Positions 8,157 to 16,636 of a stretch of DNA of 49,385 nt are shown here, piece by piece; within the stretch, counting starts at the first letter, position 1; every line of letters begins with the position of its first letter. The translations under genes were made by a program, and so were the position numbers. This DNA comes from CAYTZN01 sp964442495 (GTDB lineage: Bacteria; Pseudomonadota; Gammaproteobacteria; Legionellales; Legionellaceae): NCBI GenBank assembly GCA_964442495.1, contig CAYTZN010000016.1:1-49385 (forward strand). The letters run 5' to 3'. Under the pieces are notes generated by a model. It made no database searches, was not told the origin of the DNA, and saw only the letters and a program-made list of their open reading frames with translations.

Positions 8157-9208
8157 GATACTGAATTCCTTATATGAATGGTTATTTCATAGACATGTCT
8201 TAATCTATTGTCCGCAGGAACATTAACCGTTGTTCCCAATATTGAGAATTGTGTGGGAGAGGCAACATTAGAGCCTGCGGCACCGCCTAACAAAAAACCT
8301 AACCGCACGGCGTAGACTTCTGCCCAATTGGTAACGCCGCTCGCGGGCACGTATTGTTCTGGTACCCCATTGGAACCTATGCCGTAAAGAATTTGCATGG
8401 TATCAACACCAGGAATAAGCGATTGAATAGTCCACGTATTATTTCCATTTAACGTGGCACGAACCAACGCACTTTGTCCGCCTAGGTCTCGTGCTACAAA
8501 AAATGCAGTTTGGGTGAGGGGAACAAACTGAGAGCCCGAGGGGTAGCCCACAGTGAAGGCATCGTTTGCGTTTGTAAGTGCACCGGCACCCGCCGCATGG
8601 CTGATAGCGTTTCCTGCTACACCGGTAATGAGAAATATAGATGCCTTAAGGCAGTCAGATACTACTCCAAACTGTCCTGATGTTATGCCATTGGTTTTTT
8701 GTAATTCAAATGATACTCCACCCGGTGTGTACGTGGTAACGCCTATTGGCGCATTTCCGGGTGATGCACCGAGGACGACAATCACATCACTTGTGGCCTG
8801 TACATTGCCTGTTAATGAGGCTTCTAAACCTAACGACCAATCGCTTGAGGAGGTACTATTGGTTGCATTATTTTGGCTAATGTTTATGGTTGTGCCTGCA
8901 GCCGCATCATAACCCATTATCATGCTTGGGGATGTATTAAGTGTTCCTAATGGAGGTGGGCCTCCTGGGTTTAGGTTAGAGATGGCTTGAATGACATTGG
9001 TGCAGCCGCAGAAACCTGCTGAGCGGATGGTGGGGGTTACAAGGGCTGCAATGGCGCTTTCGGAGCTTTGAATGGTGGCTTGGCCTGTATTGGTTTTATA
9101 GGTGTTTTTTTGGGCTAAATAAATGCTAATAATAGCAATGGATAAAATAACTCCCAATGTTAAACCTATCATTACCTCAACCAGTGAGATTCCTCGTGAC
9201 ATTTTCAT
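8153..9208 (-). CDS. pilW: Minor pilin PilW
   Basis: This 351-aa prepilin has the cleavage motif RG|ISLVEVMIG with the conserved Glu at +5, followed by a hydrophobic helix to about residue 30. The large globular domain includes SAGFCGC near residue 65 and a C-terminal LRHVYEITIHIRN strand. Size and position between pilV and pilX are typical of PilW. It overlaps both neighbours by 4 bp (ATGA junctions). It would be an inner-membrane-inserted pseudopilin that joins the pilus tip. Confidence 0.88.
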   Translation of the reverse strand: MKMSRGISLVEVMIGLTLGVILSIAIISIYLAQKNTYKTNTGQATIQSSESAIAALVTPTIRSAGFCGCTNVIQAISNLNPGGPPPLGTLNTSPSMIMGYDAAAGTTINISQNNATNSTSSSDWSLGLEASLTGNVQATSDVIVVLGASPGNAPIGVTTYTPGGVSFELQKTNGITSGQFGVVSDCLKASIFLITGVAGNAISHAAGAGALTNANDAFTVGYPSGSQFVPLTQTAFFVARDLGGQSALVRATLNGNNTWTIQSLIPGVDTMQILYGIGSNGVPEQYVPASGVTNWAEVYAVRLGFLLGGAAGSNVASPTQFSILGTTVNVPADNRLRHVYEITIHIRNSVS

Positions 9209-9717
9209 AATTTACTCTCAAGGATCAGTTGGGAAGGTGGGGGGGCAACTTCACCTAAGGTTTTTTGGGTAGAGCTATCGTCCCATTGCACCGTCACTGT
9301 AACCAATGTATCTATACCTGTGAGGGCTGTGCTTATCGAGCCACAGCCATTGGGCAATTTAGTCACATCACGGCTTAACCAATTCCAGGTGTCATAAGCT
9401 GCCAATCCTTGAGCACTACACGTGGACTGCATACATGTACTTGATGGGGTATTGGGTGGCGTAGGGGTTCCTGTTAATACTAAATTGCTGGCATTATAAT
9501 TACCATTGATAGCGGCTTGTCGATTAGCACGTATATGGTCAATCATATTGTAAGCCGATTGAATGGCTTCCTGTTTCATATGGTTTGAGCTGCTTGATTT
9601 ATGGGTAATCATCAGCATTCGGGCAATGCCCAGCATGCCGATCGCTAAAATAACCAAAGCGACCAGTACTTCAAAAAGAGAGAATCCTTCTTTATCTTTT
9701 ATTCGTATCTGCTTCAT
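9205..9717 (-). CDS. pilV: Minor pilin PilV
   Basis: This 170-aa prepilin has the motif KEG|FSLFEVLVALVILAIGMLG, the hallmark PilV/GspI-type N-terminus with Glu at +5. The remaining domain contains a CMQSTC pair and the TVTVQWDDSS strand common in PilV proteins. It lies 34 bp after fimT and overlaps pilW by 4 bp. Together with FimT, PilW, PilX and PilE it forms the minor-pilin set that initiates pilus assembly. Confidence 0.88.
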   Translation of the reverse strand: MKQIRIKDKEGFSLFEVLVALVILAIGMLGIARMLMITHKSSSSNHMKQEAIQSAYNMIDHIRANRQAAINGNYNASNLVLTGTPTPPNTPSSTCMQSTCSAQGLAAYDTWNWLSRDVTKLPNGCGSISTALTGIDTLVTVTVQWDDSSTQKTLGEVAPPPSQLILESKL

Positions 9718-9751
9718 CGAGAACCTCCTAAGGGTTCTAATGCTTGTTGGC

Positions 9752-10303
9752 TTAAGGACACGTCAACGCACTTCCATCCCATACCGCAACACCCATGGTT
9801 GCGCCCGCTTGTACAAACCCCGTGGGCAGTACTTTTATTGATTGAGCAAAAGCACCTCCTCGGTTATCGCATATCTTAAAATTGGCCTGTGTGGTAGCAA
9901 TGCCTCTTGCGTCAAACGTTACGGTGGTTACGCCTGACGATAACATTGGGGCATTCGCACCCGATATCTTGCTTTGAAGCAAGGTAGCAGCGCCTGCTGG
10001 TTGGCTCACAACAATCCAGCCATTTTGCCAACCACTACCACAGGTGGTAGAGTTTGCCGCACTAAAGGGACAGACAGCTACACTGATGTTTTTACTAACA
10101 GCGGTGTTTCTTGCAAAATTTAAAACTCCGGTGAGTGCGTCGGTCTCTGCTAATATCCGATTGTTCATCAACATGGTTTGGAATGCCGGTAACGTCAACA
10201 CAAGAAGGATGGTCAGGATTGTTATCGAGACAATAAGTTCAATGAGCGTAAATCCTGCTATAGATCTAGTTGGCGAATGGTTGGTGGATGCAATATCATT
10301 CAC
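9752..10303 (-). CDS. fimT: Minor pilin FimT/FimU (GspH-type pseudopilin)
   Basis: This 183-aa prepilin has the cleavage motif AG|FTLIELIVSITILTILLVLTLPAF and a GspH-like domain (LNFARNTAVSKNISVAVCP, GWIVV). It is the first gene of the fimT-pilV-pilW-pilX-pilY1-pilE operon. Translation most likely begins at GTG (complement of 10301-10303), with an AAGGGG site 5-6 nt upstream. The nearby ATG is followed at once by a stop codon. The leader before the cleavage Gly is 17 residues. Confidence 0.85.
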   Translation of the reverse strand: MNDIASTNHSPTRSIAGFTLIELIVSITILTILLVLTLPAFQTMLMNNRILAETDALTGVLNFARNTAVSKNISVAVCPFSAANSTTCGSGWQNGWIVVSQPAGAATLLQSKISGANAPMLSSGVTTVTFDARGIATTQANFKICDNRGGAFAQSIKVLPTGFVQAGATMGVAVWDGSALTCP

Positions 10304-10465
10304 ATGTACCCCTTTTTTACGTGATAAATGAATTCCAGTACTTCATATATACATTATAGTAAATATTTAAAGTCCCAAAGGAATTTGCACCAGGGGAAGG
10401 ATGCATGTTGCTAAGATAGGGTTTCGCGTAGGCATTAAATTTTTTGTACAAAAGGGCTAATACTG

Positions 10466-11227
10466 ATGAAAGAAAAAGTAGTTTTGATAACCGGTGCATC
10501 AAGTGGTATTGGGCGTGCTTCAGCTCAGCAATTTGCAGCAGCGGGCGCGCATTTGTTATTGTGTGCTCGCCGGCATGATGTTCTTAAAGTATTAGCAAAA
10601 GAATTGATTGAGGCTTTTGGTGTAGACGTTCATACTTTCTGCTTAGATGTTCGTGATGCAACCAACGTCACTGCGGCTCTGGATGCTCTACCTTTAAAAT
10701 GGAAAAATATCGATATTTTGATCAATAATGCAGGCCTGGCAGCGGGCTTAGACCCTCTTCAAGAAGGACTTCTTGACGATTGGGAACGGATGATTGATAC
10801 AAATATCAAAGGGCTGCTGTATGTTACCAGGGCTATCCTACCTCAAATGGTAAAAAAAAACTCAGGCCATGTCATTAACATAGGCTCAATTGCAGGACAT
10901 GAAGTTTATCCTAACGGGGCTGTTTATTGCGCTACTAAATACGCCGTGAATGTTTTGACGCGCGGGATGCGTATGGACATTTATGGAACAAAAATTCGAG
11001 TAAGTACCATTGACCCAGGGGCTGTAGAAACTAACTTCAGTGAGGTGCGCTTTAAAGGGGATGTGGCAAGGGCTGCAGCAGTTTATAAGGGAATGATTCC
11101 CTTAACGCCAGAGGATGTTGCTGATGCAATTTTGTACTGCGCAACGCGCCCAGCGCATGTCAATATTAGCGAAATCATCATGATGCCAACCGACCAGGCT
11201 TCTGCAACCATGGTGTTTAGAGAGTAG
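10466..11227 (+). CDS. ydfG: Short-chain dehydrogenase, YdfG-like
   Basis: This 253-aa classical SDR has the NAD(P)-binding motif TGASSGIG (residues 9-16), an NNAG motif at 87-90, and the catalytic S141, Y154 and K158. The segments LPLKWKNIDILINNAGLA, DDWERMIDTN and FSEVRFKGD, and the ending ISEIIMMPTDQ, closely follow E. coli YdfG. YdfG is an NADP-dependent 3-hydroxy acid/serine dehydrogenase that also reduces malonic semialdehyde. It is transcribed divergently from the pilus operon as a single gene. The exact substrate here is inferred from the family. Confidence 0.9.
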   Translation: MKEKVVLITGASSGIGRASAQQFAAAGAHLLLCARRHDVLKVLAKELIEAFGVDVHTFCLDVRDATNVTAALDALPLKWKNIDILINNAGLAAGLDPLQEGLLDDWERMIDTNIKGLLYVTRAILPQMVKKNSGHVINIGSIAGHEVYPNGAVYCATKYAVNVLTRGMRMDIYGTKIRVSTIDPGAVETNFSEVRFKGDVARAAAVYKGMIPLTPEDVADAILYCATRPAHVNISEIIMMPTDQASATMVFRE

Positions 11228-11467
11228 TTAATGATAACAATCGTTAGTCTTTTCCTGCATTACTTTGGCTGAGGGGTTGGGATTTTTTGTTAAAACGTTC
11301 TAAATGTGGCTCAGACTGAATGACTATTGTTTTATTTTTTAAATCTATCTCTGCAACAAGCGTCAAGTTTTGGCATGATAGATCAAGTAAATAAGCATGC
11401 TTGATTTAAAAGTGGATTACAAGGCAAATAATAACACAAAAAAATCGTATGTTGTAAAATAGTGTGA

Positions 11468-12331
11468 TTATTTCACTAAAAACTTGCACACAGCATTTTC
11501 GACGCGTTCATCAAGTAAAATACTGACATGATCAACATCGGGTAGCAGGGATAGTGAGGCATAAGGGTATTTTTGGCAAAATATGATGGACTCCTCAGGG
11601 ATAATGGCCTCATCCTCTGTGCCATGAACGCATAGAAACGGTGTATTGGCGTGGCTTGTGTAATGACGAAAATCAAGGCGTTTTAGATCGATAGCGGCGG
11701 AATCTCTAAAAACTTGTCGAAGCACTAGATACCCTTTTGCCGTGAGTTTAAATTGTCTAGCAAGTCGACCAACGGGGGTACGCATTCTTGTTGGTGATGC
11801 CAGTAAAACGACGTTTTCTGGTTCTACATTGATTTTCCATTCAGAGTATTGATGGGCTAAATTTAAGGTGTTTAACAACATGGAGCCCCCAAACGAATGT
11901 CCAATCACACCATAAAATGGGCCTAGGTTATTTAAGGTTTGCCGAAGAACCGCGACCGCATCTATCCATGGCAGCTGTACGCCTTTTGCTTCGCCATGTG
12001 CTGGAAAATCAAGGGCATAGACTTCAAATCCTTGTTTATGCAATGCTTTAATCAAGCGTACCATATAGGCTGCACGTGACATCCAGCCATGTGTAATCAG
12101 AATTTTTTTAGCATGGGGAGTATTCTTTTGCTTAAAATGGTGAATAACATGGTGTCTTGGCGTCTCTAAGTGTATGGCTTCTGTACGTTCTCCTTCTAAA
12201 TACTCGCATGCACGCTGTGCAAAATGGCGGTATTTTGGGGGTATAGGCATATAAAGTGGCGTGATGAAGAGCTGGTAACAAAATTGTGCGTGCAAATGAT
12301 TTTTAATATCGGTGAGAGAGTTAGGTATCAT
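11468..12331 (-). CDS. Alpha/beta hydrolase
   Basis: This protein of about 287 aa has the alpha/beta-hydrolase fold: an oxyanion strand ITHGWMSRAAY, an ALDFPAHGEA segment, a nucleophile elbow GHSFGG, an acid-loop candidate CVHGTEDEAIIP, and a final VDHVSILLDE supplying the catalytic His. The first in-frame ATG (complement of 12329-12331) is chosen. A TTG 45 nt further upstream is possible but has no ribosome binding site, while a CGAGGA lies rather far (15 nt) from the ATG, so the start is uncertain. No signal peptide is seen. It is probably a cytoplasmic esterase or lipase-like enzyme of unknown substrate. Confidence 0.82.
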   Translation of the reverse strand: MIPNSLTDIKNHLHAQFCYQLFITPLYMPIPPKYRHFAQRACEYLEGERTEAIHLETPRHHVIHHFKQKNTPHAKKILITHGWMSRAAYMVRLIKALHKQGFEVYALDFPAHGEAKGVQLPWIDAVAVLRQTLNNLGPFYGVIGHSFGGSMLLNTLNLAHQYSEWKINVEPENVVLLASPTRMRTPVGRLARQFKLTAKGYLVLRQVFRDSAAIDLKRLDFRHYTSHANTPFLCVHGTEDEAIIPEESIIFCQKYPYASLSLLPDVDHVSILLDERVENAVCKFLVK

Positions 12332-12421
12332 ATAACTATCGCTATTCCTCGTATTATTAGTTTTATAATAGTCCAAAATTAGAGAAACGGTTGAGATAAC
12401 AATGGGTAGAAGGTGAAATCA

Positions 12422-13447
12422 ATGTCAGAAAAAACCAGGTGTTATGCGTTAGCAGACCAGCTAGGTCAAGTTTTACTTCATCAAAAATGGCGCTGTGCTA
12501 CAGCTGAGTCGTGTACTGGCGGCGGGGTTTCCATGGCTATTACTGAGATTCCCGGCAGTTCACAATGGTTTGACCGAGGTTTTGTGACCTACACCAATGA
12601 TGCCAAACAGGAACTATTGAATATTTCGCCCTCTATTTTTATATCGGATGGGGCCGTAAGTGAGATGACAGTGCGTGCGATGGCAGAAGGTGCTATTTTT
12701 CAGAGCAATGCCGCGGTGAGTGTGGCCATTAGTGGGGTGGCAGGTCCTGGTGGAGGAACCCCTTCAAAGCCTGTCGGTACAGTATGGATAGGATTTGCAG
12801 GCGCCTTAAAACCCACAGATGCAATATGTTATGTGTTTAAAGGGGATAGGGCCGCAATTAGACAACAAGCTGTAGAGGCGGCTTTAAAAGGCTTGATTCA
12901 ACGGTGTGGTGGTGAGCATTTAAATACGTCCACTTCGCGCTATTTTTTCGCACTATGGCCTAGTGAGAAAACAGCAGAGGCATTGTACGAGCGCTATTCA
13001 AAAAAAGATTTTATTAAACCCGCACAACGTGTAGCCCTTAAAAACTTACACGTGACACTCTGTTATTTAGGTCGAGTCACGCCTGATTTTTTAAAGGCAG
13101 TCCTTACGGTTGGCGATGAACTGCATGGCTCCTCTTTTAATATAGTGTTTTCGTCTCTTTATCATTGGTCAGAGAGAGAGGTGTGCTGTTTAGGAAGCAA
13201 AGAAACGCCAGACGCGCTGAGCAAACTTGTTATGTGTATAACGCGCCGCTTAGTATCTTTAGGGTTTAAGCCAGAGCGTAGGCCGTATATACCGCATATC
13301 ACTATTGCTCGCCATTGTAATTCACCGGTACCAGACAAAGAGATCCCGCCAATCTCGTGGGAAGCTAGTGATTTTTGTTTAGTTAAATCAACTGGGGGTG
13401 AAGAATCAGATTATGAAATTATTCAACGTTGGTCTTTGGCGCGATAG
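12422..13447 (+). CDS. Fusion of CinA C-terminal (PncC) amidase and ThpR/LigT 2H phosphodiesterase
   Basis: This 341-aa protein contains two enzymes in one frame. Residues 1 to about 165 form a CinA C-terminal / PncC domain (nicotinamide-nucleotide amidase) with AESCTGGG at 28-35, PGSSQWF and the AISGVAGPGGGT loop. From about residue 172 it becomes an RNA 2',3'-cyclic phosphodiesterase of the LigT/ThpR 2H family: YFFALWPSEKT, then the paired catalytic motifs HVT (H210, T212) and HIT (H292, T294). The joining frame reads without interruption. The ATG at 12422 is preferred because an AGAAGG site lies just upstream; a GTG three codons earlier is also in frame. The two parts are usually separate genes, linked here to NAD salvage and to RNA-end repair respectively. 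Confidence 0.88.
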   Translation: MSEKTRCYALADQLGQVLLHQKWRCATAESCTGGGVSMAITEIPGSSQWFDRGFVTYTNDAKQELLNISPSIFISDGAVSEMTVRAMAEGAIFQSNAAVSVAISGVAGPGGGTPSKPVGTVWIGFAGALKPTDAICYVFKGDRAAIRQQAVEAALKGLIQRCGGEHLNTSTSRYFFALWPSEKTAEALYERYSKKDFIKPAQRVALKNLHVTLCYLGRVTPDFLKAVLTVGDELHGSSFNIVFSSLYHWSEREVCCLGSKETPDALSKLVMCITRRLVSLGFKPERRPYIPHITIARHCNSPVPDKEIPPISWEASDFCLVKSTGGEESDYEIIQRWSLAR

Positions 13448-13556
13448 CACTAGCTTTGAGGGGTAAAGGTTTTGTATGAGTGAACGTATAGTATTGAATA
13501 TAGGCTCGGTGTTTGTTAGATTCGAAGGTCTTTTATAATAGCAAGGAGCAGCGAAC

Positions 13557-13901
13557 TTGTCAGATAAATTCACGCAGTTAACGCAAGGAATTGGTACTCA
13601 GTTAGCAAAAATGCGAAAAGAAATGCCAGACGTGATGACGGCTTTTTCATCGCTTTCTCAAGCCGCCACTAAAGACGGTGCGCTGGATAAAAAATCGAAA
13701 GAGTTAATTGCTATGGCTTTAGCTGTTGCCAACCATTGTCCAGGATGCATTGGTTTTCATTCGCAAGCTTTGGTTAAACTTAAAACCACTCGAGAAGAGC
13801 TCTTAGAAACATTAAGTATGGCTATCTATATGGGTGGTGGGCCATCTTTAATGTATGCCGCAGAAGCATTAGAGGCCTTTGAAGAGTTTAGTCAAAGTTA
13901 A
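13557..13901 (+). CDS. Carboxymuconolactone decarboxylase / AhpD-like protein
   Basis: This 114-aa protein has the AhpD-like core ExxxxAxxVANHCPGCIGFHSQ with redox CxxC at C61 and C64, H68, and an upstream Glu near residue 49. Such small helical proteins act as alkylhydroperoxidases or disulfide reductases and form oligomers. Translation starts at TTG, supported by AAGGAG 9 nt upstream. It overlaps the 3' end of the next, convergent gene by 4 bp. The specific peroxide or partner is not known. Confidence 0.88.
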   Translation: MSDKFTQLTQGIGTQLAKMRKEMPDVMTAFSSLSQAATKDGALDKKSKELIAMALAVANHCPGCIGFHSQALVKLKTTREELLETLSMAIYMGGGPSLMYAAEALEAFEEFSQS

Positions 13902-14356
13902 TGAGTCGCTAGTTTTTCGGCAATTAATGCATTCACGTTAGACATCTGATGGTTTGTTTCTGCTTTGGGCTGGCAGGGGTATTTATTCTTGAGGCCCATC
14001 AGTGCTACCTGTGATACGGTCATCTTATCTTTATCACTTTGTTGGCTTGAAATGTCACGGTAGGTTTGTTGAATAAGATCATTCAGCGTGCTGGGATTTA
14101 TTTGCACACTAAGTGGTAGGCAAAAAAAAGGTGCACCGTTTGATTTTGCGGATTCGTTTGCGAGAGTCAAGGTTTCAGCGATGCTTTCACTCGTTAAAAT
14201 AAGCATGGTTCGTGCGGAACGTGCCCAGGCTTGGGATTGTTGATCGGCTTTCATTTCCATTTGCGGTATGTTGTTTGCAATGTTCATGTAGTGATCAATA
14301 GTGTCGGCGTAAACGTTAATGGATGTAATGAAAAATAAACAAAGAGCACGTAACAT
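13898..14356 (-). CDS. Periplasmic Rap1a/Tai-like protein
   Basis: This 152-aa protein has a short signal peptide (MLRALCLFFITSINVYA). The C-terminal half has the pattern FFCLPLSVQINPSTLNDLIQ followed by a final KNKYPC, which resembles the Rap1a/Tai fold seen in T6SS immunity proteins and in many unrelated periplasmic proteins. The two cysteines in CLP and YPC would pair in that fold. It follows dsbB by 2 bp on the same strand, which fits a disulfide-containing periplasmic protein. No T6SS gene is nearby, so an immunity role is not suggested. Family assignment is by pattern only. Confidence 0.6.
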   Translation of the reverse strand: MLRALCLFFITSINVYADTIDHYMNIANNIPQMEMKADQQSQAWARSARTMLILTSESIAETLTLANESAKSNGAPFFCLPLSVQINPSTLNDLIQQTYRDISSQQSDKDKMTVSQVALMGLKNKYPCQPKAETNHQMSNVNALIAEKLATH

Positions 14357-14358
14357 AA

Positions 14359-14928
14359 TTATTCCTGGGTTGTGTTATTTAAGGTACGGCTTTGGAGCAG
14401 GTAATACTCAGTTGGGTTGTCCTCACAAACCAACATACCACATTCAATAAATGTACTGATTACATTTAGAAGAATCAAGAATAGAAAAAAAACCATGAGA
14501 ATATATGCCATGCGACTAGTTTTTGGTGGTGCGTGTGTGAACCCTTTTTCAAAAAGCAAGCCAATAGCAATAAGCGCTATAGCAATAGCAAACGCTATCA
14601 GTGACCATATATACAGATCAAGTCCCCAAAATAAATGGCCATACCCAGGGTCTCCTGGGGTTAAATGCAAAAATATTTGCCGAAGTGCGGCTCCAAACCC
14701 AAGTCCTGCTGCAAGCAACATTAGACCATAATGGCTGGTTTTGATGCCTATTTTGAGATTCATGCACAAGCATATACCCATTGCCACAAAACTGATGCGT
14801 TGTAATAGGCAAAGGGGGCAAGGCAGGTCATGATGATTTAATTGATCCAGAAATGCGATCGTTAACACCGCACTGATAAGAAGCAGGCCAATGATGTTTC
14901 CTATCCTATGCCATTGATTCTGATTCAT
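14359..14928 (-). CDS. dsbB: Disulfide bond formation protein DsbB-like
   Basis: This 189-aa protein has four hydrophobic segments and the quinone-proximal CxxC in DLPCPLCLLQR (C37, C40). It lacks the second periplasmic-loop cysteine pair of E. coli DsbB. Instead it has a CGMLVC pair after the last membrane segment, within the STFIECGMLVCEDNPTEYYLL block known from the shorter DsbB subfamily. It would oxidise a DsbA-type partner and pass electrons to quinone. The ATG at the complement of 14928 is preferred because it overlaps the preceding small ORF by 4 bp (ATGA); a GTG four codons upstream is also possible. Confidence 0.85.
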   Translation of the reverse strand: MNQNQWHRIGNIIGLLLISAVLTIAFLDQLNHHDLPCPLCLLQRISFVAMGICLCMNLKIGIKTSHYGLMLLAAGLGFGAALRQIFLHLTPGDPGYGHLFWGLDLYIWSLIAFAIAIALIAIGLLFEKGFTHAPPKTSRMAYILMVFFLFLILLNVISTFIECGMLVCEDNPTEYYLLQSRTLNNTTQE

Positions 14929-15077
14929 AGATATGTCCACAGATGACTGTGAAAATTAAAAGAGGCGAGCGTGAGCAATAAGCATACCCCGAATTGCCAT
15001 TTAATAAATTTATTGGGTTTAAACATCACTTGTATACCCATCATAAAATAAAATAAAAAAATAAGCGTTATCATCAT
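14925..15077 (-). CDS. Possible 50-aa hydrophobic protein, coupled to dsbB
   Basis: A short frame encodes 50 residues with two hydrophobic stretches (ITLIFLFYFMMG and GVCLLLTLASF). An AGG motif lies 8 nt before its ATG, and its stop overlaps the dsbB start by 4 bp. It is in the same frame as the DUF2909 gene and follows that gene's TAG stop almost directly. It may be a real membrane peptide, a leader for dsbB, or a decayed end of the DUF2909 gene. Coding status is uncertain. Confidence 0.4.
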   Translation of the reverse strand: MMITLIFLFYFMMGIQVMFKPNKFIKWQFGVCLLLTLASFNFHSHLWTYL

Positions 15078-15086
15078 GATGGGCAC

Positions 15087-15290
15087 CTAAACAGGGTGTG
15101 GCGTTATCCATTCAAGGCTAAAGGCTAAAAATAAAAAAAGAAATAAAGCTAAGGAGATGACAATGCGCCAACTTAATGCCTTAACCGTACGTTTGGTTTT
15201 GCCTTCGTCTCTCACAAGAAACACTAATCCCGTGGCAAGAGAGACTAAAATGCACAGCATGGTAATTAAAATGATAGTTTTAGTGAACAT
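15087..15290 (-). CDS. DUF2909 twin-transmembrane small protein
   Basis: This 67-aa protein consists of two membrane helices (TIILITMLCILVSLATGLVFLV and IVISLALFLFLFLAF) joined by a basic cytoplasmic loop (RDEGKTKRTVKALSWR). This layout and the KTKRTVKALSWRI segment match DUF2909, found beside cytochrome c oxidase and SURF1 genes in gammaproteobacteria. It lies divergently to SURF1 with an 82-bp spacer. A role in oxidase biogenesis is inferred from position only. Confidence 0.8.
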   Translation of the reverse strand: MFTKTIILITMLCILVSLATGLVFLVRDEGKTKRTVKALSWRIVISLALFLFLFLAFSLEWITPHPV

Positions 15291-15372
15291 TTGTTATACT
15301 CCTCAGGGTAATGAGGTTTTAACCCTCATACATGTTGAGTGACATATATTTAGCTAGGAAAAAAAATAGACT

Positions 15373-16104
15373 ATGCAGAGTTTAACTGGTTTTAAGGTTA
15401 GTTTCACCCCTCAATGGCGAATGGCATTGTTGGCTCTTTTTTTAATAGTGTTATTTATGCGATTAGGGTTTTGGCAAATACAACGAGCTCATGAAAAAAC
15501 ACACATGCTCAATGAGCATCATGTACTATCCAAACAACCACCCCATCCATGGTCCCCCAGTAACAAGACCCCGCATCAATATGAACCTCTGATCATAGGA
15601 GGTTATTTTCTTCCCCAAGTTTTTTTGCTTGATAATCAGCATCAGCAGCATCAATTTGGTTACGATGTTATATCTCCACTAGTGCTTGCCAATGGTGAGG
15701 TTATTCTAGTGGACAGGGGATGGATTGGAGGGGATGTCACTCGTCAAAGCTTTCCTTCCATGAGTAAACCCAAGGGACAGGTGAAGATAAAGGGCACGGT
15801 ATATTATCCTTCAGCAAAAAATTGGTTGTTGGGCGAGTCATTAGAAAAAAAACAAACGCACATGGCAATTATCGAACTTGTTGACATCACAGTCATCAGT
15901 CAATTTTTGCATAAATCAGTCTATCCGTTTATTATTCGCCTCAGCCCTGGAGAGAGCCATGGATTTGTTAGGAATTGGTCGGTTGTTGCTATGCATCCAC
16001 AGCGCCATTATGCCTATGCATTGCAGTGGTTTGTGATGGCCTTGGTTGTTTTGATTTTATTTATTGCTCTTAATCTAAAGAAAAAACATGAAAAATCGCC
16101 GTAA
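15373..16104 (+). CDS. SURF1 family cytochrome oxidase biogenesis protein
   Basis: This 243-aa protein has the SURF1 layout: an N-terminal membrane helix ending in LGFWQIQRAHEK, a periplasmic domain with the YEPLIIGGYFLPQVFLLDNQ block and VDRGWIGG, and a second membrane helix at the C-terminus (ALQWFVMALVVLILFIAL). SURF1 helps insert heme A into subunit I of aa3-type cytochrome c oxidase. It heads a run of oxidase-assembly genes and overlaps the next gene by 17 bp. Confidence 0.92.
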   Translation: MQSLTGFKVSFTPQWRMALLALFLIVLFMRLGFWQIQRAHEKTHMLNEHHVLSKQPPHPWSPSNKTPHQYEPLIIGGYFLPQVFLLDNQHQQHQFGYDVISPLVLANGEVILVDRGWIGGDVTRQSFPSMSKPKGQVKIKGTVYYPSAKNWLLGESLEKKQTHMAIIELVDITVISQFLHKSVYPFIIRLSPGESHGFVRNWSVVAMHPQRHYAYALQWFVMALVVLILFIALNLKKKHEKSP

Positions 16105-16624
16105 TTATATTGTATTGCTATTATTGTCGTTATTATTTGCAGCCCCTGGTGTATCGGCTTATTTTTTTTACACGCATCCCGCGTGGTTAAGCAATAACAC
16201 CACAAACAAAGGCGGGTTGTTAACACCTTCAATGTTGTTAACATACCCTCATCCTACTAAGGCTCATCCGAAATGGCGCTTCGTGCTCTGGAGTCCTGTG
16301 GCTTGCGAGAAAAACTGCACTATGCAATTGGATAAATTAGCTCGCATACGCCTAGCGTTAGGTCGTCGTTTGTATGACGTTGATGGTTTATTATTGCTCG
16401 GCCATGATGCACCATCGTTACCCCATGCCTTGATAAAGACCCTGAACGCTGAAGACATTCAAGTAGCAGTACTACCAGCCAGAGAGCAACAACACATGCC
16501 ACGATTACAAAACCATTTGGCGATTTATATTGCAAATCCGGATAATTATTTAGTATTAACCTACCCACCGGAGGTGGCGCCTAATGATATTTATCGTGAT
16601 ATTAAACAGCTATTAACAAAATGA
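16088..16624 (+). CDS. Membrane-anchored protein of the oxidase-assembly cluster, CxxxC motif
   Basis: This 178-aa protein has one N-terminal membrane segment and a periplasmic domain. The domain contains VLWSPVACEKNCTMQL, a CxxxC arrangement resembling the copper-binding cysteines of SCO proteins, followed by alternating strands and helices compatible with a thioredoxin-like fold. It lies between SURF1 and heme A synthase, overlapping the former and 12 bp from the latter. Comparable small proteins occupy this place in many gammaproteobacterial cox clusters. A copper or thiol role is inferred; the His ligand of SCO is not evident. Confidence 0.7.
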   Translation: MKNRRNYIVLLLLSLLFAAPGVSAYFFYTHPAWLSNNTTNKGGLLTPSMLLTYPHPTKAHPKWRFVLWSPVACEKNCTMQLDKLARIRLALGRRLYDVDGLLLLGHDAPSLPHALIKTLNAEDIQVAVLPAREQQHMPRLQNHLAIYIANPDNYLVLTYPPEVAPNDIYRDIKQLLTK

Positions 16625-16636
16625 GTCATTAAACTT

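Noticed and set aside
11375..11405. ATCAAG/CTTGAT inverted repeat after ydfG as a terminator
   Set aside because: The stem is only 6 bp and is followed by a mixed AT-rich sequence rather than a T tract.
13898..14356. T6SS immunity function for the Rap1a-like protein
   Set aside because: No T6SS or toxin gene adjoins it; it sits with dsbB, and the fold occurs widely outside immunity proteins.
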